Notes: generated from the sequence alone by a model not told the origin. DNA of 54,423 nucleotides from JBCBST01 sp039819115 (GCA_039819115.1 JBCBST010000006.1:1-54423), one strand, 5' to 3'; counted from the stretch's first letter, positions 17,330 through 27,099 are shown. Program-made: numbers and translations.

Positions 17330-18503
17330 TACCACCGGCTTGTTTACCGGTTTCCACCACATCGGCTCGTGTCAGGTTGGTGAGATCGATAATATCAACG
17401 GAGCCGGGTTCACCACCAATGCCCTCTACCGAAAGAAAGGCATACTTATTATCCGGCGAAATGGTAACACCGTGCGTAACTTTACGACTGTTCGGAATCT
17501 CGGCAAGTTGTGTACCCGTTTCCAGGTCCCAAACACCAGTAGAACCGGCACCTTTGTAGCTCACAACCAATAACTTTCCATCATGTGATACTTCGAGATT
17601 ATACGGTCCTTTAGCAGTATCAAACCGGCGGGTAATGTTCCATTGTTCAATATCGATCTCAATGATTTCATTAGATCCGTTACCTGCCACGTAAACGAGT
17701 GGTTTATGGGGATGCGGATCGGCCCAGGTAGGTTTTACGACCGGGTTGTGGTGCATCATGCCCTCATGTTTCTTTGATCCATGATCCATTCCGGAATGCT
17801 CTGAGTGATCCTTTTTTTCATCGGAATCATGGTTCATTGTTGAGTGATCCATCGCCGAGTGATTCATTTTTGAATGATCCATACCTGAGTGGTCGTTATC
17901 CATTCCGGAGCTCACCAGTGGCAAGCGTCGGGATTCTTTCATCTCTTCGGTATCGAGTTCGATAAGCTCATCGGTCATCATAGACACATGATACTGGCGG
18001 GTACCATCTTCATTCAAACGGGAACCATGCGGCATCACTCCGGTAGGAATTTCGGTAATTACCTCCATTAGTTCCGGGTCTACCACCGAAACGGTACTTG
18101 GAACCATATCGCCATGTAAATTAAAATTTACGATATACAGAAAACCAGTTGCCTCCGACATTTCCATACTGGCCGGAAACAAGCCCAGGTTAGCTTGCTC
18201 AACAAGGATTCCCGTTTCGGCATCAAACTTCTGGAGATAGCCGTAGGGCTGACCATGAGCAATAGATACAAATACATATTTGCCATCCAGCGATACATTC
18301 ATACCATGAGGCCCATCAATCTCTGTAGGTATCATACCCACATCGATGGTTTTGTCGATGGTACCGGTTTGGGTTGTTGCATCGAAGTGCACCCGTTGGA
18401 TTACATCTTCCGATTCTGCCGCTACCCAAACGTAATAGTTTTGAGCTTGGATAGCGGTTGAAATCAGCAATGCACCTATAAACAACAGTGTCCGTTTCAT
18501 CAT
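17304..18503 (-). CDS. Secreted YncE-like beta-propeller with His/Met-rich insert
   Basis: A 399-residue exported protein with a signal peptide (about 1-20, ending AIQA). It is built of repeated propeller blades of the YncE/YVTN type, for example GMNVSLDGKYVFVSIAHG, EVSHDGKLLVVSYKGAG and GVTISPDNKYAFLSVEG. A low-complexity insert at residues 199-252 interrupts the propeller with repeats of the form D/N-H-S-x-M and ends in EGMMHH. Such Met/His clusters bind copper, silver or zinc in periplasmic resistance proteins, so a metal-binding role is inferred. It is 20 bases downstream of the LVIVD-repeat gene and probably co-transcribed with it. Confidence 0.82.
   Translation of the reverse strand: MMKRTLLFIGALLISTAIQAQNYYVWVAAESEDVIQRVHFDATTQTGTIDKTIDVGMIPTEIDGPHGMNVSLDGKYVFVSIAHGQPYGYLQKFDAETGILVEQANLGLFPASMEMSEATGFLYIVNFNLHGDMVPSTVSVVDPELMEVITEIPTGVMPHGSRLNEDGTRQYHVSMMTDELIELDTEEMKESRRLPLVSSGMDNDHSGMDHSKMNHSAMDHSTMNHDSDEKKDHSEHSGMDHGSKKHEGMMHHNPVVKPTWADPHPHKPLVYVAGNGSNEIIEIDIEQWNITRRFDTAKGPYNLEVSHDGKLLVVSYKGAGSTGVWDLETGTQLAEIPNSRKVTHGVTISPDNKYAFLSVEGIGGEPGSVDIIDLTNLTRADVVETGKQAGGITFWKQTD
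17748..17909 (-). repeat. In-frame degenerate tandem repeat encoding a His/Met-rich segment
   Basis: Within the YncE-like gene, about 160 bases encode residues 199-252, where a five-residue unit of the form H-S-x-M-[D/N] recurs (HSGMD, HSKMN, HSAMD, HSTMN, then HSGMD again). The DNA shows a matching 15-base period of gatccat/gattcat-type words. The repeat keeps the reading frame and is flanked by normal propeller sequence, which suggests local duplication and selection for metal-ligand residues. Confidence 0.8.
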
Positions 18504-18523
18504 AGTTAGTTCCGTGCTGAGGA

Positions 18524-20515
18524 TTAGTTTGTACCGCCGGGACGGTCAACCAATTCGATTGCCCAAAGTCCGGAGTTCCAGTCGCTCATAAAAATCTTTC
18601 CCTTGTATGGCTGCGGACCCCAGGTAAAAGGAGCATTCGGTACAACGGCATCGGGATGGTTGGGCAGGAACCGGGCAATTTCGCGACCCTGGTCATATAG
18701 ATTCCCCATCAGTTCACCAGAGATATCGATGATTCGAAGTCCTGCATTGTAATAGGCTACAAACAGAAGATCGTCTTTCACCCAAAAATTATGAGTTCCT
18801 GCTTCGGGTACTTCATATCGTGCAACTTCATCGGGTTTATCCCACCCATCAAATTTCACGAAATGGATCCAGCCCGCTGCCCCAACCGGGTTACTTCGTG
18901 TGGGGAGGCCGTATGGAAATGCTTCATCGCCGGCGATAACATAGAAATCTCCGGTAGATTTACTTTTGAATGGGAACGCAGCATGGTTCCAACCGCTCGG
19001 GTAGGAGTAGCTCCCAAGGAGTTTCGGGTTTTCCGGCGATCCGCCCGCACCAGGCATATCGGCATTGCTTGTGCTGCCGATGTCTACCGCCACAATTCCA
19101 TCGCTCCAGTTACTGGAATAGGCAATGCCATCTTCGATCCATACATCATGGATAGAGTGACCCGGTGTATCCAGCTCAAATCGTCCCACGGTACGGGGAT
19201 TGCTGGGATCTTCAATATTGATAATGTCGTATCGGCGTCCATTATTTACCGCGTATACGTGGTTGTCGTAAATAAAAGCATTATGCACACCACCGGTAAG
19301 TCCTTCATTATACTCCGATAGGATTTTTACGTCGCGCGGGTTAGTGACGTCAAGTACAACCATACCATTTTTACGGTCGGAGGCACCCTCACGAGTGATC
19401 ACTGCAATTTTTCCATCTTCCGATATCTTCACATCGTTTACCGTTCGTGCATCTACCCGCACCGTATCGATCGTAACCATATTCGTTGGGTCGGTAACAT
19501 CCCAGAAATAGGTGTCTCCGCTGGCTCCCCAGGTACCGGTTATGGCGTAATCGCGTCCATCGGCACCTTCCCACACCCACAGGTCAGAGGTATGAACGTC
19601 CAGAACAGGCCCGTGCCCCAGGAATCGTACATTTTTTTGAACATTGCGGGGTTCAATACGAACGATCTGCTCTCCGGCAACCGGTCCGCTCTTTGCGATG
19701 AGGGTGAACAAACCTGGCTTGTTTGCCACAAACTTTCCTTTTTGAGATACCTGTCCGGGTGCCCCTTCTCCAAGGGCGTCGTCGGGTTGGGCAGTGAATG
19801 TGTAGGTAATGGGAACATCAATAACGTTGCCTTTTTTATCCATGGCTTTCGCATTAAAGTTCAAAACATCCCCGGTTCGGGCCAGCATCACGGTGTTTTC
19901 AATAACGATGGATGCCGTGGGGTTTTTTTCTACTTTGGTGTCGAAGGTGTCCGATTTTCCTTCAACAGCGGCTGTTACTTTTACTTTCCCTGTTTGTAGC
20001 GCAATTAACTTGCCATGAGAAATCATAGCTACCGATTCGTTGGTGCTGGTAATACTCAGATCAGGGTTTTCTCTGATTAGCCCTGCTTCATCCATAACCG
20101 TTACGTCAAGGTCGTAGGTAGAACCCGCGTATACCTTTTCGGGTAACTCGTTAAAAGACACGCTTGCGATAGGAGGAAAGGCAACATCTACGGTGAAGTC
20201 TTTTCGCACCCGATCTGCTCTTGAATTACCAAAGCGAATGGCAATGACCTGATAGGTACCAGGCTTCATCGCTTTAACCAGTCCTTCTCGGGTTACAGGC
20301 AGAGCACGACGCGCCCGTGAGAAAAAGGCAATGGTATCAGGTAAGGTTTCACCGGCGGCATTTACCAGTTTTCCAGTTAACTGGAGTTCTTCCCCAACCT
20401 CAAGCTGGATCGGGTCAGGTTCAATAACAATAGACAATCCTTCGGTAGACTGTGCCTGCATTGCTCCGGTAAAAAGTAAAATCAGGGCAGCAGTTAAAAA
20501 AATCCCTTTATTCAT
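18524..20515 (-). CDS. Secreted Ig-like / LVIVD-repeat propeller protein
   Basis: A 663-residue exported protein. A signal peptide (about 1-21, ending AMQAQ) is followed by three Big_2/Ig-like domains (about 25-110, 115-195 and 200-290; each has a motif such as LQTGKVKVTAAVEG or NKPGLFTLIAKSG). A C-terminal propeller (about 295-655) contains LVIVD-type repeats, for example YFWDVTDPTNMVTID, MVVLDVTNPRDVKILSEY, YDIINIEDPSNPRTVGRF and GLRIIDISGEL. Such proteins are extracellular or outer-membrane-associated in Bacteroidota-like bacteria, with no known enzymatic role. It probably heads a two-gene operon with the His/Met-rich propeller protein downstream and is divergent from gcvP. Confidence 0.82.
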   Translation of the reverse strand: MNKGIFLTAALILLFTGAMQAQSTEGLSIVIEPDPIQLEVGEELQLTGKLVNAAGETLPDTIAFFSRARRALPVTREGLVKAMKPGTYQVIAIRFGNSRADRVRKDFTVDVAFPPIASVSFNELPEKVYAGSTYDLDVTVMDEAGLIRENPDLSITSTNESVAMISHGKLIALQTGKVKVTAAVEGKSDTFDTKVEKNPTASIVIENTVMLARTGDVLNFNAKAMDKKGNVIDVPITYTFTAQPDDALGEGAPGQVSQKGKFVANKPGLFTLIAKSGPVAGEQIVRIEPRNVQKNVRFLGHGPVLDVHTSDLWVWEGADGRDYAITGTWGASGDTYFWDVTDPTNMVTIDTVRVDARTVNDVKISEDGKIAVITREGASDRKNGMVVLDVTNPRDVKILSEYNEGLTGGVHNAFIYDNHVYAVNNGRRYDIINIEDPSNPRTVGRFELDTPGHSIHDVWIEDGIAYSSNWSDGIVAVDIGSTSNADMPGAGGSPENPKLLGSYSYPSGWNHAAFPFKSKSTGDFYVIAGDEAFPYGLPTRSNPVGAAGWIHFVKFDGWDKPDEVARYEVPEAGTHNFWVKDDLLFVAYYNAGLRIIDISGELMGNLYDQGREIARFLPNHPDAVVPNAPFTWGPQPYKGKIFMSDWNSGLWAIELVDRPGGTN

Positions 20516-20731
20516 GTTAATAAGAGTTGATTAGTAGTGTAGAGCGTTCAATTTGGTAAGAAATCAAAAAAAAGGGAGAAATTGAATTTTTTAACGAAAC
20601 CGATAGAAGCTTAACTGAGACGTTTTCCTTATTTTACAAAACCGTCTAACTTTTGGTATTCGTATTGAATGCCAGAGCCTCTTAATGAGTTTATCAGCAC
20701 ATTTAATCCCACCAAGAATCGAGCATCTTAC

Positions 20732-23626
20732 ATGAGCGTATTGTTTGAAAAAGAAGCATTTGCAGATCGCCACAATGGAAACAATCCAGAGGAAATAGCA
20801 GCTATGCTGCAAACCGTTAACGCCCAAAGTGTTGACGAGTTGATCGAGGAGACCATACCGGAAGCGATCCGGCTGGAACAGGGTATGAACCTTCCAAAAG
20901 CACTGAGTGAAGCCGATTTTTTGGCAGAGTTTGGGAAGCTGGCGGAAAAGAACAAAGTGTTCAAGTCATTCATAGGAATGGGGTATTACGATACGCTGCT
21001 TCCTAATGTGATCAAGCGCAACATCCTGGAGAATCCGGCCTGGTACACTGCATATACTCCTTACCAGGCAGAAATCGCGCAGGGACGCATGGAGGCACTC
21101 ATCAACTTCCAGACCATGGTAACCGATTTGACGGGAATGGAAATTGCCAATGCCTCTTTATTGGATGAGGGTACAGCAGCGGCCGAAGCCATGACTATGC
21201 TGGCCGGTCAGCGCAAAGGCGCTAAGCGCAAATCTGCGCATACTTTTTTTGTGAGTGAGTTATGCCACCCCCAAACCATTGAAGTGCTCCAAACCCGTGC
21301 GGAACCCATTGGGATTAAGATTGTGGTAGGCGATCACCGCCAAATGGATGTGACCAATCCTGAATTGTTTGCATGCATGGTTCAATACCCGGCAACGGAC
21401 GGTTCCATCGAAGACTACACCTCCCTGATTGAAGCTGCACATGAACATCAGGTTCATGTGGTAATAGCTGCAGATCTGCTCAGCTTAACCCTGCTAAAAG
21501 CTCCCGGAGAAATGGGCGCCGATGTTGTTGTGGGTACTTCTCAGCGATTGGGGATACCGATGGGATATGGCGGACCTCATGCGGCATTTTTTGCAACCAA
21601 AGATGCATTTAAGCGACAAATTCCAGGACGTATTATCGGGGTAACTCAGGATGCAGAAGGAAGACCTGCTTACCGTATGGCTCTTCAAACCCGTGAGCAG
21701 CACATCCGGCGCGAAAAAGCTACATCAAATATTTGTACGGCACAGGTACTGCTTGCCGTTATGGCAGGTATGTACGGGGTGTATCATGGTCCCAAAGGAC
21801 TTACCCGGATTGCAGAGCGCATTCATGGATTAACCAAAACAGCCGCACTTGGGTTAACAAACCTTGGATTGAGGATTGTTCATACCACCTATTTTGACAC
21901 CTTAGTCGTTGAAGGTGCATCAGCATTGCTCCGGGATATTGCAGAAAAACACGAAGTGAATTTCCGGTACCTGGACAATCGACAGGTAGGTATCTCTTTT
22001 GATGAGGCGAAAGACCTGGATGACGTCCAGATCGTACTAAACCTCTTTGCCGAAGCTCAGGACACGGAACTTGAAATGGATGCATATGAATTATCAGAGG
22101 ATATTTCTGTAGATGTACCAGAAGCTCTACAACGTACTTCTAAATTTATGACGCACGAAGTGTTTCATCAGTACCAGACCGAGCATGAAATGCTCCGCTA
22201 TATGAAGCGTTTAGAGAATAAAGATTTGTCGCTGGTGCATTCGATGATCTCTTTGGGATCGTGTACCATGAAGTTAAATGCAACGGCAGAGATGATACCG
22301 GTAACCTGGCCCGAGTTTGGACAAATGCACCCGTTTGCCCCACGTGAACAGGCCGGAGGGTACACTCAACTATTCGAAGAACTGGTGGAGTGGTTAAGCG
22401 AGATCACAGGTTTTGATTCTGTATCCCTGCAGCCTAACTCGGGTGCACAGGGAGAATATACGGGCCTGATGACCATACGAGCTTACCATCAAAGCAGGGG
22501 AGACCATCATCGTAATGTGGCACTTATCCCCAATTCTGCCCACGGCACCAATCCGGCAAGTGCAGTAATGGCCGGTATGGATGTGGTTGTGGTCGATACC
22601 GACAAGCACGGTAACATTTCCTTTGATGACCTGGCCGCCAAAGCCGAGCAGTATAGCGACCGTCTCGCGGCTTTAATGGTTACTTACCCGTCTACACACG
22701 GGGTATTCGAACATCGGATCAAAGACATATGCGCTCTCATCCACGAGCATGGCGGACAGGTGTATATGGACGGTGCGAATATGAATGCCCAGGTTGGTTT
22801 GACAAGTCCCGGTGTGATCGGAGCCGATGTATGCCATCTGAATCTGCATAAAACATTCTGCATTCCTCATGGTGGTGGAGGCCCTGGAATGGGGCCGATT
22901 GGCGTGGCAGCACACCTTACTCCATTTTTGCCCAATCATTCAGTGATTCCATCCGGTGGAGAAGAAGGTATCTCTGCTGTTTCTGCAGCACCTTTTGGTA
23001 GCGCCAGCATCCTGGTTATCTCATATGCTTACATTCGTATGATGGGTAATGAGGGACTTACTGATGCGACGAAACGCGCGATTTTGAATGCAAATTATAT
23101 TAAAGATCGCCTCGAAGCACATTATCCCATTCTGTACACGGGTAAATCCGGTCGTTCGGCTCATGAGTTTATCGTGGATCTGCGACCATTTAAACAAAGT
23201 GCCGGAATTGAAGCTGTAGACCTGGCGAAGCGCCTGATGGATTATGGGTATCATGCACCTACCATGAGTTTTCCTGTAGCCGGTACCCTGATGATTGAAC
23301 CCACTGAAAGTGAGAGTAAAGCAGAACTGGATCGGTTTTGTGATGCTATGATCGGCATCCGCAAAGAAATTGCGGAGATTGAAGACGGTATAGCATCACC
23401 TGAAGAAAATGTGCTCAAACACGCCCCTCATACCCAACGTGTGGTGCTTGCCGGAGATTGGGACCGTCCTTACTCCAGGGAAAAGGCCGTGTTTCCACTG
23501 GAAGAGCAGCAATTCAATAAGTTCTGGCCCAGTGTATCCCGGGTAGATGATGCCTATGGCGATCGTAATCTTATTTGTTCCTGTATTCCGATTGAACAGT
23601 ATGAGCAAACCGCTGTCGAACAATAA
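20732..23626 (+). CDS. gcvP: Glycine dehydrogenase (aminomethyl-transferring), P protein
   Basis: A 964-residue single-chain P protein of the glycine cleavage system. It decarboxylates glycine with pyridoxal phosphate and passes the aminomethyl group to the H protein. The PLP lysine is K707 in HLNLHKTFCIPHGGGGPGMG; the N-terminal motif FADRHNG, the central SLGSCTMKLN and the C-terminal PTESESKAELDRF are all family hallmarks. The length matches the usual 950-970. I chose the ATG at 20732 because P proteins normally begin about ten residues before the F..RH motif; an in-frame ATG at 20669 would add 21 residues. No gcvT, gcvH or glycine riboswitch is seen next to it, so the system is dispersed in this genome. 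Confidence 0.96.
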   Translation: MSVLFEKEAFADRHNGNNPEEIAAMLQTVNAQSVDELIEETIPEAIRLEQGMNLPKALSEADFLAEFGKLAEKNKVFKSFIGMGYYDTLLPNVIKRNILENPAWYTAYTPYQAEIAQGRMEALINFQTMVTDLTGMEIANASLLDEGTAAAEAMTMLAGQRKGAKRKSAHTFFVSELCHPQTIEVLQTRAEPIGIKIVVGDHRQMDVTNPELFACMVQYPATDGSIEDYTSLIEAAHEHQVHVVIAADLLSLTLLKAPGEMGADVVVGTSQRLGIPMGYGGPHAAFFATKDAFKRQIPGRIIGVTQDAEGRPAYRMALQTREQHIRREKATSNICTAQVLLAVMAGMYGVYHGPKGLTRIAERIHGLTKTAALGLTNLGLRIVHTTYFDTLVVEGASALLRDIAEKHEVNFRYLDNRQVGISFDEAKDLDDVQIVLNLFAEAQDTELEMDAYELSEDISVDVPEALQRTSKFMTHEVFHQYQTEHEMLRYMKRLENKDLSLVHSMISLGSCTMKLNATAEMIPVTWPEFGQMHPFAPREQAGGYTQLFEELVEWLSEITGFDSVSLQPNSGAQGEYTGLMTIRAYHQSRGDHHRNVALIPNSAHGTNPASAVMAGMDVVVVDTDKHGNISFDDLAAKAEQYSDRLAALMVTYPSTHGVFEHRIKDICALIHEHGGQVYMDGANMNAQVGLTSPGVIGADVCHLNLHKTFCIPHGGGGPGMGPIGVAAHLTPFLPNHSVIPSGGEEGISAVSAAPFGSASILVISYAYIRMMGNEGLTDATKRAILNANYIKDRLEAHYPILYTGKSGRSAHEFIVDLRPFKQSAGIEAVDLAKRLMDYGYHAPTMSFPVAGTLMIEPTESESKAELDRFCDAMIGIRKEIAEIEDGIASPEENVLKHAPHTQRVVLAGDWDRPYSREKAVFPLEEQQFNKFWPSVSRVDDAYGDRNLICSCIPIEQYEQTAVEQ

Positions 23627-23705
23627 GTTTTTACGAACCCTTACTTTTTAAACTCGTGGTATAGTGCTTAATTGACGGATTGACGTCTAACCAAGCAAAA
23701 CCAAC

Positions 23706-26141
23706 ATGAAAAAATTCTTGGCGCTTTGCGCTTTTACCTTACTGTGTTCTGCAGTAAGCGTAGCTCAGTATGGGTATATGGAGCCTTCACAGGCTATGAT
23801 CGATTTAGTGGATGGAGCACCAACACCTGCTATCTCTATTTCACCAGTCGGAAATACCATGGTCTTATTAAACCGACCAGGTCGTCCGTCCATCGAAGAA
23901 GTTTCCCAACCGGAATTACGGTTAGCCGGAACCCGGATTAATCCTGCCACAAATGGTCCATCACGAGCCCGGACCTTAAATGGCATAGCCATCAGGGATA
24001 TGAAATCGGGTAAGGAACGTAACGTAACGGGTATGCCCGATAACGCCAGAATCACGGATTTGAACTGGTCGCCGGATGGAAAAAAAATCGCATTTCTACA
24101 CACCACATCAGATGGAATCGAACTGTGGACGGTTAATGTGAAAGAAGCGAAAGCATCAAGAATGGATGGGATTATGGTAAATGATACCTATGGTGCACCC
24201 ATGGCATGGAGCCGGGATTCCAAATCCATTTTCATACAAACCATCACGGATGCGCGAGGACAACTTCCGCCCAAAACCACAACACCTTCCGGCCCTGTTG
24301 TAGAAGAAAGTGTGGGGAAAGCAGCACCTGCCAGAACGTACCAGGATTTGCTGAAGAACCCGTACGATGAAAAAGTGTTCGATTACTATTTTACCTCGCA
24401 ATTGGTGGAGGTAGATATGAAAGGCAACACCAAGAATATGGGTGATCCTGCTATTATACGGTCTATGTCCTTGAGTCCGGATGGGAACTATATTTTACTT
24501 TCCACGCTCCATAAACCGTATTCGTATCGTGTACCGCTGTATCGTTTCCCGAATAAAATAGAAGTGCTTAACCGTGACGGGGAGTCGGTTCATATGGTGG
24601 CTGATCTTCCATTAGCCGATCAGATTCCAATTGGATTTTCATCTACCTACGAAGGACCCCGCTCCGTTAACTGGAGAGCCGACCATCCGGCCGCGCTGAC
24701 GTGGGTAGAAGCCCTGGATGAAGGGAATCAATACAAAGAAGTAGATAAACGCGATCGTGTGTTTATGCATGCTGCACCGTTTAACGGCGAGCCGGAAACA
24801 TTGGTTGACCTTGAATTTCGCTATGCCGGTATATCCTGGGCAGAAGAAGGCTTCGCTATGGTTAATGAGTACTGGAGAAGCACTCGCCGGGGAAAAACCT
24901 GGAAGCTGGATCCAAAATCCAAACAAGCAGATTTGATTTTTGATCGAAGTACAGAAGACCGGTATACCGATCCCGGTAATCCCCAATTCAAGCGTTCAAA
25001 ATATGGTACCTACGTAATCCACACGCTTAATAAAGGGAAATCTGTGTTGATGAGCGGGCAGGGCTATTCTCCGGAAGGAAACAAGCCGTTTCTTGCTGAG
25101 TTTAATCTGCAAACCAAAGAGACAAAAGAGCTTTGGAGATCAGAAGCACCGTATTACGAATTTGTTTCCCAAATCCTTGACGAAAAAGGAACCAAAGTGA
25201 TTACCCGTCGTGAGTCGGTCACTGAGCAGCCCAATTACTACATGCGGGATCTGAATAAAGGTTCGATGGATCAGATCACTTATTTTGAGCATCCAACTCC
25301 CGACTTAAAGGATGTTAAGAAGGAATTCATTACCTACAAACGTTCAGATGGCGTAGAACTGTCTGCCACCGTATATCTACCTCCCGGATATGACAAAGAA
25401 AAAGACGGTAAGCTTCCTACTTTGGTTTGGGCCTACCCACGGGAGTTCAAAAGTGCGAAAGCTGCCAGCCAGGTGACCACATCTCCTTATCGATTTACCA
25501 GCATCGGATACTGGGGGCCACATTTCATGTTAACCGAAGGGTTTGCCGTGGTTGAAGGTGCAGCGATGCCTATTATCGGTGAAGGTGATCAGCAACCTAA
25601 CGATACCTTCGTGGATCAGTTGGTTGCAAACGGACAAGCCATCGTTGACAAAATTGACGAAATGGGTATTGGTGATCCAAACCGTGTAGGTGTGGGAGGC
25701 CATAGCTATGGAGCCTTTATGACGGCAAATCTGCTGGCCCATTCCGATATTTTCAGAGCCGGTATCGCCCGAAGTGGAGCATATAACCGTTCGTTAACGC
25801 CATTCGGATTTCAGGCTGAGCCACGCACGTTCTGGGAAGCACCTGAAATCTATTTTACAATGTCTCCTTTTATGAATGCTGAAAAGATTAATGAACCCAT
25901 CTTATTTGTTCATGGAGAGGCCGACAACAACTCCGGTACGTTCCCTATGCAAAGTAAGCGAATGTATGCCGCGATCAGTGGTTTAGGTGGAACAGCCAAA
26001 CTGGTTATGCTGCCTGCCGAGAGTCATGGTTATTCTGCCCGCGAGTCTCTTCTACATATGCTGTACGAGCAAACAGAATGGATGAATACGTATGTACGTG
26101 ACGCTCAGACCATTGAACAGGAAACCAAACCTGTGGATTAA
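23706..26141 (+). CDS. Secreted S9-family serine peptidase, glutamyl-endopeptidase-like
   Basis: An 811-residue prolyl-oligopeptidase-fold enzyme with a signal peptide (about 1-20, ending SVAQ), so probably periplasmic. An N-terminal propeller (about 30-530) precedes the alpha/beta hydrolase. The catalytic triad is visible: S667 in GGHSYGAFM, D740 in HGEADNNSG and H774 in ESHGYSARES. The insert with KTTTPSGPVVEESVGKAAPARTYQDLL, here given in pieces, and the overall pattern match the S9D 'glutamyl endopeptidase' group also known from chloroplasts. It is transcribed alone, 79 bases after gcvP, and ends at a strong hairpin terminator. Confidence 0.9.
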   Translation: MKKFLALCAFTLLCSAVSVAQYGYMEPSQAMIDLVDGAPTPAISISPVGNTMVLLNRPGRPSIEEVSQPELRLAGTRINPATNGPSRARTLNGIAIRDMKSGKERNVTGMPDNARITDLNWSPDGKKIAFLHTTSDGIELWTVNVKEAKASRMDGIMVNDTYGAPMAWSRDSKSIFIQTITDARGQLPPKTTTPSGPVVEESVGKAAPARTYQDLLKNPYDEKVFDYYFTSQLVEVDMKGNTKNMGDPAIIRSMSLSPDGNYILLSTLHKPYSYRVPLYRFPNKIEVLNRDGESVHMVADLPLADQIPIGFSSTYEGPRSVNWRADHPAALTWVEALDEGNQYKEVDKRDRVFMHAAPFNGEPETLVDLEFRYAGISWAEEGFAMVNEYWRSTRRGKTWKLDPKSKQADLIFDRSTEDRYTDPGNPQFKRSKYGTYVIHTLNKGKSVLMSGQGYSPEGNKPFLAEFNLQTKETKELWRSEAPYYEFVSQILDEKGTKVITRRESVTEQPNYYMRDLNKGSMDQITYFEHPTPDLKDVKKEFITYKRSDGVELSATVYLPPGYDKEKDGKLPTLVWAYPREFKSAKAASQVTTSPYRFTSIGYWGPHFMLTEGFAVVEGAAMPIIGEGDQQPNDTFVDQLVANGQAIVDKIDEMGIGDPNRVGVGGHSYGAFMTANLLAHSDIFRAGIARSGAYNRSLTPFGFQAEPRTFWEAPEIYFTMSPFMNAEKINEPILFVHGEADNNSGTFPMQSKRMYAAISGLGGTAKLVMLPAESHGYSARESLLHMLYEQTEWMNTYVRDAQTIEQETKPVD

Positions 26142-26162
26142 GAAAAAAAGATCATTTTGAAT

Positions 26163-26194
26163 AAAAGCCCTTCATATTTCTGAGGGGCTTTTTT
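26163..26194 (+). terminator. Rho-independent terminator after the S9 peptidase gene
   Basis: A 12-base stem (aaaagcccttca at 26163-26174 with tgaggggctttt at 26181-26192, one wobble pair) and a six-base loop are followed by a run of six T residues. The stem starts with four A residues, so it can also stop transcription arriving from the convergent gene at 26193. It is the clearest terminator in the window. Confidence 0.88.
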
Positions 26195-26468
26195 ATTTCC
26201 ACTCTTCGGGGTCGAACCACCAAAACCCTTCACGGGCAAACTCCGGCCGGGAAACAAATTCCCGGAGTTCTCTATCCTGTTGGATGAACTCGTTTTCTGC
26301 CAGAGCTATACGAAGTTCTGCCCATAGCTCTTCATAGTCGTCAAGGGGGATACCCGAAAGCATTAGCTGGTAAAAATCATTTTCGAGAGCAAAAGGCGAC
26401 CGGCCAGGTTTCCATGTTTGTACTTCGAAAATAGCATTATGTAAAATCCGAAGTCGGGAATCACTCAT
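26193..26468 (-). CDS. Small hypothetical protein coupled to OsmC
   Basis: I do not recognise this 91-residue protein. It starts MSDSRLRILHNAIFEVQTW and is rich in Glu, Leu and aromatics, ending FWWFDPEEWK; it is predicted to be small, acidic and cytoplasmic. The ATG at 26466-26468 overlaps the OsmC stop by 8 bases, which supports this start over an upstream in-frame alternative at 26498 and suggests translational coupling. The stop codon lies at the edge of the shared terminator. Association with OsmC hints at a role in the same response, but nothing in the sequence shows which. Confidence 0.65.
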   Translation of the reverse strand: MSDSRLRILHNAIFEVQTWKPGRSPFALENDFYQLMLSGIPLDDYEELWAELRIALAENEFIQQDRELREFVSRPEFAREGFWWFDPEEWK

Positions 26469-26913
26469 AGCTGATTGTACTATCAATCTGAATGTCATTT
26501 AACAGCGTGCGATGAACCGGGCACTTTTTTGAAATCTCCAGCAATTTATCTCTCTGTTCTTTGGAAAGAGCTCCCTTGATGATGATCTCTTTCTCAATTT
26601 TGTCAATTTTACTGGTTGGATCTTCACAATTACTGCAATCTGCTGCGTGATCTTTATGATGCCTGAGTTCGATGTAGATCTCACCGGTTTCCCAGCCTTT
26701 TGCACGCGCATACATCTTCATGGTCATAGCCGTACAGGTGCCCAGACTCATGAGCAGCAGATCATAGGGATCAGGACCCTGATCTTTACCTCCGGTCACC
26801 TCAACAGGTTCATCTGATATTAACTCATGACTACCTGCTGTTAAGGTAGTTTTAAATGGCTCGTCAGCAGGGAGGTGGATGTGCACAATTTTTTGTGCGA
26901 TTTCGGTAGCCAT
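26461..26913 (-). CDS. OsmC-family peroxiredoxin-like protein
   Basis: A 150-residue OsmC-family protein; such proteins reduce organic hydroperoxides with two conserved cysteines. Both are present: C60 in MSLGTCTAMTMKMYA and C131 in KKCPVHRTL. A loop at about 85-97 carries HHKDHAADCSNC, a Cys/His-rich element common in one OsmC subgroup. The opening IVHIHLPADEPFKTTLTAGSHELISDEP, in pieces, is the N-terminal strand pair. It is the first gene of a two-gene minus-strand unit, divergent from the LpxH-like gene across an AT-rich gap. Confidence 0.9.
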   Translation of the reverse strand: MATEIAQKIVHIHLPADEPFKTTLTAGSHELISDEPVEVTGGKDQGPDPYDLLLMSLGTCTAMTMKMYARAKGWETGEIYIELRHHKDHAADCSNCEDPTSKIDKIEKEIIIKGALSKEQRDKLLEISKKCPVHRTLLNDIQIDSTISYE

Positions 26914-27024
26914 ATCAAAAACTTTATGTTCACATTACACGAATGATCAACATATGTATTAATTTGAAAATTAGAAAAAGAGACAGATATTGAATTTGTT
27001 CTTAATACTAAGATTACTTAAAAA

Positions 27025-27099
27025 TAACGTTAGCAATAAGTAGAGATAACATCATATTACGTTATTAGTAAGTATAACATTAGATCATCTATTACATTA
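27025..27099. promoter_or_regulatory. Cluster of five related octamers, possible operator array
   Basis: The AT-rich 191-base gap between the divergent OsmC and LpxH-like genes contains TAACGTTA (27025), TAACATCA (27047), TTACGTTA (27057), TAACATTA (27075) and TTACATTA (27092). All fit TWACRTYA, and the first is a perfect palindrome. Start-to-start spacings are 22, 10, 18 and 17 bases. The cluster lies just before the ATG at 27105. It may be a multi-site operator; chance in AT-rich DNA is the alternative. The left part (26914-27020) shows nothing else recognisable. Confidence 0.35.

Noticed and set aside
17748..17909. Regular short repeats that could look like a CRISPR array
   Set aside because: The period is 15 bases with no spacers, and it translates in frame as His/Met-rich protein within a clear coding gene.
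18791..19321. A 176-codon plus-strand open frame
   Set aside because: It lies wholly antisense to the LVIVD-repeat protein gene, whose domains are clear, and encodes no recognisable protein.
20516..20731. Glycine riboswitch before gcvP
   Set aside because: No paired glycine-aptamer core is recognisable; only an 8-base inverted repeat (ttcaattt/aaattgaa) with a long spacer is seen.
26619..26660. Cys/His loop in OsmC as an unusual metal site
   Set aside because: A similar HxxxHAxDCxxC loop is, to my knowledge, common in one OsmC subgroup, so it is not unusual.
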